A stretch of DNA of 17,865 nucleotides, taken from contig JASHQV010000381.1 in NCBI GenBank assembly GCA_030038955.1, positions 1 to 17,865 on the forward strand, in the 5' to 3' direction. Positions 13,625 through 17,865 of this stretch are shown here, one piece after another. Origin of the DNA: Solirubrobacteraceae bacterium. Its GTDB lineage: Bacteria; Actinomycetota; Thermoleophilia; Solirubrobacterales; Solirubrobacteraceae. Numbering within the stretch: the stretch's first letter is position 1; every line of letters begins with the position of its first letter. Below the pieces are notes generated by a model. It was given only the letters and a program-made list of their open reading frames with translations, made no database searches and had not been told where the DNA came from. A program made the position numbers and the translations under genes.

Positions 13625-15067
13625 TCAACCCGCCAGCACCGGCAGCAGCGCCTGCAGCTTGACCTCGGTCTCGGCCAGCTCCGCCGCCGGATCGGAGTCC
13701 GCGACGATGCCGCAGCCGGCGTAGCAGGTGCCGCTGCCGCCGCGCAGCAGCGCGCACCGCAGCGCCACGCAGAACTCGCCGTCATCGGACTGGTCGCACC
13801 AGCCGACCGGACCGGCATACCAGCCACGATCGAAGCCCTCGAGCGCGGGGATCAGCGGCTCGGCCGCCGACCACGGCTCGCCCCCCACCGCCGGCGTCGG
13901 ATGCAGCAGCCCGACCAGCTCGACGGCGCTGAGCGGCACCGCTAGCTGCGCGCGGATCGGGGTGGCGAGATGCTGGATGTTCGCCACCCGCACGACCGCC
14001 GGCTCGGGCGCGGCCGTCACCCACACCGAGTGCCCGCCGAGTGCGCGCGCGATTCGCCGGGCCACGATCGCGTTCTCCGCTCGATCCTTGTCGCTGCCCA
14101 GCAGGCGCTCGCCGAGGTGGTCGTCGACCGCCGGGTCGGCACTCCGGCGAGTCGAGCCGGCGAGCGCGACCGTGGTCGCCCGCTGCCCCTCGCGGCGCAC
14201 CAGCAGCTCGGGGCTGGCACCGACGAAGGTCGCGTCGTCGCGGCCGACCGCGTAGATGTAGCAGGACGAGAAGCCCTCGCGCAGGATCCCGAGGATCGCC
14301 GCCGGATCGTGTGGCGTGGGCGCGTCGACCTCCACCTCGCGGGCGAGCACAAGCTTCTCCAGCTCGCCGGCGCGGATCCGCTGCACGGCTCGTGCCACGG
14401 CCTCCTCGTAGTGGGCCGGCGGCATCGGGCTGCTGACATGGACGCGGCCGGTCGGGTCGGGGTCGAGCAGCGGCAGCGGCCGGCTGTGCAGCTCGCTCAG
14501 TCGCAGCTCCAGGAGCCGGGCGAGATCCTCGACCGTGTCGTCCGGCGCCGCGATCGCGTTCAGCGCCAGCCACGTCTCGCCACCCCGGCGGGCGAGCGAC
14601 AGCTCGGGCAGGACCAGCGACGCCGCGTGGAAGCCGCGCCACCTCGTCGAAGCGGCGCCGTTGGGGGCGAACGCGAACCCGCCGACCGCCGCCATCCCCG
14701 ACCCCGGAGGCCCGTCAGCCTGATCGCAGACGGCGGTCGCGACGAGCCCGCGCCAAGCCTTGGCAAGCTCGCCGAAGCGGCCAGCGCCGCTCGCGGTGAT
14801 CGCGTGGGCCGCGCCGAGCGTGCACAGAGAGGTGCCGTCGCGGTCGGGTTGCTCGAGGCAGGACCAGGGCTCCCCGTCGCGGCGCGACGCGGCCACCACG
14901 CTGAGCGGGTCCACGCCGTCGTCGAGCAGGGCGCTGACGCTCACAGGCACGGACCGGCCGCTGGCTCGGGCGCGGCGCAGCCCCTCCTCCAGGCGCCTGC
15001 GCACAGCCTGGCGGCGCGGGCGCGCCTGGTCGAGGGAGCTCAACGCGTCGAGGCCGAGTGCGCTCAC
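13625..15067 (-). CDS. menF: Isochorismate synthase (MenF/EntC type)
   Basis: It converts chorismate to isochorismate, the first menaquinone-specific step. The GTG at 15067 gives 480 aa; the frame continues 41 codons upstream but through 20- and 23-bp repeats, whose periods break the frame, and a -10-like TACCGT lies exactly 6 nt before this GTG. Motifs: LEKLVLAREV with general-base Lys238, FVGASPELLVRR, ALAGSTRR, KDRAEN (327-332), NIQHLATPI, LHPTPAVGG, GFDRGWYAGPVGW and CGIVADSDPAAELAETEVK. The combination is that of isochorismate synthases, though KDRxEH has Asn332 in place of His. A salicylate-synthase or siderophore role is less likely given the surrounding men genes. Confidence 0.92.
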   Translation of the reverse strand: MSALGLDALSSLDQARPRRQAVRRRLEEGLRRARASGRSVPVSVSALLDDGVDPLSVVAASRRDGEPWSCLEQPDRDGTSLCTLGAAHAITASGAGRFGELAKAWRGLVATAVCDQADGPPGSGMAAVGGFAFAPNGAASTRWRGFHAASLVLPELSLARRGGETWLALNAIAAPDDTVEDLARLLELRLSELHSRPLPLLDPDPTGRVHVSSPMPPAHYEEAVARAVQRIRAGELEKLVLAREVEVDAPTPHDPAAILGILREGFSSCYIYAVGRDDATFVGASPELLVRREGQRATTVALAGSTRRSADPAVDDHLGERLLGSDKDRAENAIVARRIARALGGHSVWVTAAPEPAVVRVANIQHLATPIRAQLAVPLSAVELVGLLHPTPAVGGEPWSAAEPLIPALEGFDRGWYAGPVGWCDQSDDGEFCVALRCALLRGGSGTCYAGCGIVADSDPAAELAETEVKLQALLPVLAG

Positions 15068-15073
15068 ATCGTC

Positions 15074-15079
15074 ACGGTA
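15074..15079 (-). promoter_or_regulatory. -10-like hexamer of menF (leaderless)
   Basis: TACCGT on the minus strand ends 6 nt before the GTG at 15067, the spacing expected if transcription starts at the first base of the start codon. No Shine-Dalgarno is present. The same hexamer precedes menE. Confidence 0.45.
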
Positions 15080-15081
15080 TC

Positions 15082-15190
15082 GTGAGCCGCCCGTCCGGGG
15101 ATCGGTGAGCCGCCCCTCCGGGGACCGCTCACGGCGAGGTCCACTCCCACACGGCGAGGTCCGCTCCCTCACGGCGAGGTCCGCTGCCAC
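15082..15190. repeat. Repeat-rich divergent spacer: 23-bp unit x2 and 20-bp unit x3
   Basis: The 23-bp units (15082-15104, 15105-15127) begin GTGAGCCGCCC and differ at two bases. The 20-bp units (15131-15150, 15151-15170, 15171-15190) share ACGGCGAGGTCC and differ at only a few later positions. The region lies between the menF start and the epimerase promoter. GTGAGC/GCTCAC hexamers occur at 15062, 15082, 15105 and 15127, two in each orientation, so regulator binding is possible. Confidence 0.88.
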
Positions 15191-15194
15191 AACC

Positions 15195-15200
15195 TAGAAT
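15195..15200 (+). promoter_or_regulatory. -10 hexamer of the epimerase gene (leaderless)
   Basis: TAGAAT, close to the TATAAT consensus, lies 8 nt before the ATG at 15209 with no Shine-Dalgarno between. It starts 5 bp after the last 20-bp repeat unit. No clear -35 is seen. Confidence 0.5.
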
Positions 15201-15208
15201 CCGCGGCG

Positions 15209-16159
15209 ATGCCCTCCAGCGGTCGACCCGGCGCCAGCGCGGTGGTGACAGGGGGCGCCGGCTTCATCGGCTCGCACGTGGTCGATGCGCTGCTCGCCGA
15301 CGGCGTCAGCGTCGTCGTCGTCGACGACCTCTCCACCGGCCTGGCTGACAACGTCGCCGGCGAGGCGGAGCTGCAGGTGCTCGACCTCAGCAGGCGCGCC
15401 CAGCTCGACCGCGTGATCGACGCCGCCAAGCCGTCCGTGATCTTCCATCTCGGCGCTCAGGCCAGCGTCGTCGTGTCGGTCGAGAACCCCGAGCGCGACT
15501 GCGACGTGAACGTGCACGGGACGCTCAACGTGCTCGAGGCGGCCAGGCGCCACGGGGCGGCGGTCGTGTTCACCTCGACAGGCGGCGCGATGTACGGCAA
15601 CGACGCGCTGCGACCCACGACTGAGGACTCGATTCCCGCACCTCAGTCCCCCTACGGCGCCTCCAAGTGGGCCGCCGAGGCGTACGTCAACACGTGGCGC
15701 GGGTCGCACCGGGTCGAGCACTCGATCTGCCGCCTCGGGAACGTCTACGGGCCCCGCCAGAACCCCCACGGGGAGGCCGGCGTGGTGGCGATCTTCTCGC
15801 ACCTGCTGTGGCGGGGCGAGCGCCCGACGCTGTTTGGCCGCGGCACGCCCACGCGCGACTACGTGCACGTCGACGACGTCGTGCACGGGCTGCTGGCGGC
15901 GGTCGGCAGCGGTGGCACATTCAACGTCTCGACGGGCGTCGAGACGCCGGTCTCGCGCGTGCTGGAGGTCCTCCAGGACGAGGCGGGCACCGCGATCGAA
16001 CCCGGGCTGGCGCCGTTGCGACCGGGTGAGTTGGAGCGCAGCTGTCTCAGTCCCGAGCGTGCCCACGAGGCTCTCGGCTGGCGGGCCGAGATCCACCTCG
16101 AGCAGGGCCTCCGGCAGACCTACCGCGCACTCACCGCGACGTTCGCCGCCGCGGATTGA
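15209..16159 (+). CDS. NAD-dependent sugar-nucleotide epimerase/dehydratase (extended SDR, GalE-like)
   Basis: This is a 316-aa protein from the ATG at 15209. The NAD-binding Rossmann motif is TGGAGFIGSH (14-23), with an acidic VVDDLSTG strand-2 end (38-44) that selects NAD. The catalytic Ser/Thr region is STGGAMYG (123-130) and the YxxxK pair is Tyr149/Lys153 in SPYGASK. RLGNVYGPRQNPHGEAGVVAIF and RDYVHVDDV are typical of UDP-glucose 4-epimerase and related enzymes. The most likely job is making a nucleotide sugar (for example UDP-galactose or UDP-galacturonate type) for surface polysaccharide; the exact substrate cannot be read from sequence. It diverges from menF. No glycosyltransferase gene is beside it. 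Confidence 0.9.
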   Translation: MPSSGRPGASAVVTGGAGFIGSHVVDALLADGVSVVVVDDLSTGLADNVAGEAELQVLDLSRRAQLDRVIDAAKPSVIFHLGAQASVVVSVENPERDCDVNVHGTLNVLEAARRHGAAVVFTSTGGAMYGNDALRPTTEDSIPAPQSPYGASKWAAEAYVNTWRGSHRVEHSICRLGNVYGPRQNPHGEAGVVAIFSHLLWRGERPTLFGRGTPTRDYVHVDDVVHGLLAAVGSGGTFNVSTGVETPVSRVLEVLQDEAGTAIEPGLAPLRPGELERSCLSPERAHEALGWRAEIHLEQGLRQTYRALTATFAAAD

Positions 16160-16179
16160 TTGGTGTATCGTTGGTGTAT
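16160..16179 (+). promoter_or_regulatory. vapBC promoter/operator: direct repeat over -10 and start codon
   Basis: TTGGTGTAT occurs at 16160-16168 and 16171-16179, an 11-bp period or about one helical turn. TATCGT (16166-16171) is a TANNNT hexamer 6 nt before the ATG at 16178. Antitoxins of this type usually repress their own promoter, so the repeat is a candidate VapB site. The AT content is higher than in neighbouring DNA. Confidence 0.55.
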
Positions 16180-16381
16180 GACACGTACCAACATCGACCT
16201 CGACGACGTCGCCTGCGAGACGATCATGCGCCGCTACCGCCTCTCCAGCAAGCGGGAGGCGGTCAACTTCGCGCTGCGAACGGTAGCTGCGGAAGCGCTT
16301 GATCTCGATCACGCCCGCAAGTTGCGCGGGTCAGGCTGGGAGGGCGACCTCGAGCAGCTACGCCGCAGCCGGATCGGATGA
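16178..16381 (+). CDS. vapB: VapB-type antitoxin (ribbon-helix-helix)
   Basis: This is a 67-aa protein from the ATG at 16178. TRTNIDLDD at the start forms the DNA-binding beta strand, followed by ACETIMRRYRLSSKREAVNFALRTVAAEAL, the two helices of an RHH fold as in the VapB family PF09957. The C-terminal tail (LRGSGWEGDLEQLRRSRIG) with its Trp and Leu residues is the usual toxin-wrapping segment. Its TGA overlaps the vapC ATG in ATGA, so the pair is coupled. An ATG six codons upstream (GTG at 16160) is unlikely because the operator-like repeat covers it. It probably neutralises VapC and represses the operon. Confidence 0.88.
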   Translation: MTRTNIDLDDVACETIMRRYRLSSKREAVNFALRTVAAEALDLDHARKLRGSGWEGDLEQLRRSRIG

Positions 16382-16767
16382 TCCTGATCGACACCTCGGC
16401 GTGGGTGGAGTTCCTACGCGACACTGGCAGCCCGGCGTGCATGCGGGTTGACAAGCGACTTGCCGACGAGATCGCCACCTGCCACCCGGTTCGCATGGAG
16501 GTGCTGGCCGGGGCGCGGGACGAACAACACCTTCAGCAGCTCCGCGCGCTGCTCGCGCGTGCCACGACGCTCCAGACGCTCCCGACCGACTACGAGCAGG
16601 CAGCGGCGCTGTATCGCGCCTGTCGGCGCCGCGGTGAGACCGTGCGCAAGCTGATCGACTGCTTGATCGCCGCCCACGCCATCCGGGAACGGCTCCCGCT
16701 CCTGCACGACGACGCCGACTTCGAGATCCTCGCCCGTCACGCTGAACTGCTGATCGACCGCGGCTGA
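16378..16767 (+). CDS. vapC: VapC-type PIN-domain toxin ribonuclease
   Basis: This is a 129-aa protein from the ATG at 16378, which overlaps the antitoxin stop. PIN-domain acidic residues are present: Asp5 in MILIDTSAWVEFLR, Glu41 in VRMEVLAG, Asp94 in KLIDCLIAAHA, and an Asp cluster (111, 112, 114) in LLHDDADFE. These coordinate Mg2+ for RNA cleavage, commonly of tRNA or rRNA in this family. All catalytic positions are intact, so an active toxin is expected. The pair is a compact cassette between an epimerase gene and an unrelated leftward gene, typical of horizontally moving toxin-antitoxin loci. Confidence 0.92.
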   Translation: MILIDTSAWVEFLRDTGSPACMRVDKRLADEIATCHPVRMEVLAGARDEQHLQQLRALLARATTLQTLPTDYEQAAALYRACRRRGETVRKLIDCLIAAHAIRERLPLLHDDADFEILARHAELLIDRG

Positions 16768-16818
16768 CGCCAGCGAGCCGGCCGAGCCGTCGCGACGTTT
16801 GCCGCAACCGCGTAGACC

Positions 16819-17865
16819 TCAGGCCGGCGTCTCCTCGAGCGCGGCGATCCGTTCGCGGACGTGGCGGGCCAGCGGGATGACCGGCTTGCGCTCATACTCG
16901 ACGAGCGCCTGGCGGAGGGCCACGAGCGCCTCGTCACGGCGGCTCGCGGCCTCGAGCACCTCGGCGAGCGTCGCGAGCACACCGCCACGCAGTAGCGGTG
17001 CGTCGCTACGCAAGCCGAACCTGACCGCCTCACGCGCGAGTCGCTCCGCTTCGTCGTGCCGGCCGCGCGCAGAGTGCACGAGCGCCTGCGCCTCACGCCA
17101 GACCTCCTGGGTCATTGTGTCCTCGGGATCGCCGAGCTCACGGCCCTGCGCGGCGAGTGCCTCGGCCTCGTCGTAGCGACCGAGGGCGCACAGCACGACG
17201 CCCAAGCGCGGCGCGTACGTAGACAGCGTCCCAGTGTTGCCGCTCGCCTCCATGGCCTCACAGGCGCTTCGAAAGTCCCTGGCCGCCGACTCGCGGTCGC
17301 CGGCGATCGTGGCGAGCTCGCCAAGCCACACTCCGCCGGCGGCACCGAAACCGAGCTCGCGCAGCCGCTCGTCGGCAGGAGTGGCGACCGTCCAGGCCTC
17401 GTCGACGCGGTCGAGCATCGCGAGCAACACACCTCGGAGGACCAGGTCGGCAGCGTGCGGTTGCTCGCCCACCATGGCGTCCAGCTTCGCGAGCGCCTCG
17501 CCCGCCGGCATTGGCCCCATCGCAAGCCCTACGCCGATCGCCCACGAGCGCACGACCGCATGGCCGGCGCGGCGGGCGTGCAGCAGCGCCTGCTCCTCCG
17601 CCGCCGCCCAGTCCGCGAAGCGCGAGCCCATGCTCGCCACCATGCCGACTGAATGCCACACAGCGGCGAGACCGTCGTCGTCGCCCACGCCCTCGAGCAG
17701 CGGCAACGCCGTGCGTGCGAGGCGCTCGAGCTCGTCCGGCGAGCACTGACCACCATGCATTCGCATCGTCGCGGCGACCGCGCGCGCAAGCGCCGCGTCG
17801 GCCGCTGCTCCGAAAGCGTCAGCCCGCTCGGCGGCGCTGTCGGCGATCGCGATCGCGCCCGCGAC
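16819..17865 (-). CDS. C-terminal TPR-like part of a large regulator/ATPase (runs off right edge)
   Basis: The open frame extends from the stop at 16819-16821 to the window edge, 348 codons without an obligatory start; ATG codons at 17766 and 17760 are probably internal, because the upstream 33 codons continue the same helical, Ala-rich pattern (ADSAAERADAFGAAADAAL). Repeated helix pairs such as LVLRGVLLAMLDRVDEAWTV, VLCALGRYDEAEALAAQGRELG, ALVHSARGRHDEAERLAREAV and ATLAEVLEAASRRDEALVAL are TPR-like, ending YERKPVIPLARHVRERIAAL. This tail resembles the C-termini of actinobacterial adenylate/guanylate cyclase-ATPase-TPR or LuxR/AfsR-type proteins. No HTH is present at this C-terminus. The N-terminal domains lie outside the window, so the function is inferred. 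Confidence 0.75.
   Translation of the reverse strand, partial: VAGAIAIADSAAERADAFGAAADAALARAVAATMRMHGGQCSPDELERLARTALPLLEGVGDDDGLAAVWHSVGMVASMGSRFADWAAAEEQALLHARRAGHAVVRSWAIGVGLAMGPMPAGEALAKLDAMVGEQPHAADLVLRGVLLAMLDRVDEAWTVATPADERLRELGFGAAGGVWLGELATIAGDRESAARDFRSACEAMEASGNTGTLSTYAPRLGVVLCALGRYDEAEALAAQGRELGDPEDTMTQEVWREAQALVHSARGRHDEAERLAREAVRFGLRSDAPLLRGGVLATLAEVLEAASRRDEALVALRQALVEYERKPVIPLARHVRERIAALEETPA

Noticed and set aside
3895..15067. Shared GTGAGC at the start codons of menB, menC and menF as a regulatory motif
   Set aside because: All three are GTG followed by a Ser codon, a common start in this base composition; coincidence is the simpler explanation.
15068..15190. 41-codon N-terminal extension of menF
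   Set aside because: It would translate 20- and 23-bp repeats whose periods break the frame, and the -10-like hexamer lies exactly 6 nt before the GTG at 15067.
1..17865. CRISPR array, insertion sequence, prophage, tRNA/rRNA or hidden defence system
   Set aside because: The repeats found are tandem without spacers, no transposase or integrase motifs were seen, and no RNA gene was recognised. The vapBC pair is the only stress-type system visible.

Overview
High-GC DNA (about 70% G+C by eye) with GTG starts, many short or absent leaders and dense gene packing suggests an actinobacterium. A soil lineage such as Thermoleophilia/Solirubrobacterales is plausible, but that placement is inference. 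The core of the window is a nearly complete classical (o-succinylbenzoate) menaquinone pathway: menF, menD, menH, menC, menE, menB and menA are all recognisable from active-site motifs. No gene for a DHNA-CoA thioesterase or a clear demethylmenaquinone methyltransferase is seen.

Layout, left to right. 1-679 (-) is the start of a secreted glycine-rich protein that runs off the left edge. 839-2485 (-) is a MerR-type regulator followed by a SAM methyltransferase. 2549-2591 is a perfect 19-bp-arm inverted repeat. menE (-) and menB-menA-menC (+) diverge from a 25-bp gap; menB/menA and menA/menC overlap at their stop/start codons. A secreted S15/CocE-type hydrolase follows on the + strand. menH (-) converges on it. 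menH and menD (+) diverge across a 32-bp tandem repeat that carries three successive ATG starts. A secreted sedolisin (S53) protease follows menD and ends at a hairpin terminator. menF (-) converges on it and diverges from a sugar-nucleotide epimerase (+) across a repeat-rich spacer. A vapBC toxin-antitoxin pair and the C-terminal TPR-like part of a large protein that runs off the right edge complete the window.

The seven men genes would turn chorismate into demethylmenaquinone, but they lie in four transcription directions with two exported peptidase-type enzymes between them, so this is a scattered cluster rather than one operon. Several biosynthetic and regulatory genes have a TANNNT -10-like hexamer only 6-8 nt before the start codon and no Shine-Dalgarno, which suggests leaderless mRNAs. 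The exported-protein genes carry Shine-Dalgarno sequences.

No mobile element, CRISPR array, RNA gene or new defence system is visible. The unusual content is structural. Perfect inverted repeats with 18-19-bp arms and short tandem repeats sit in the linkers, insertion points and start regions of the men genes. Repeat periods are multiples of 3 inside genes (18, 21, 42 bp) and not multiples of 3 outside them (20, 23, 32 bp). No gene-free stretch exceeds 300 bp.
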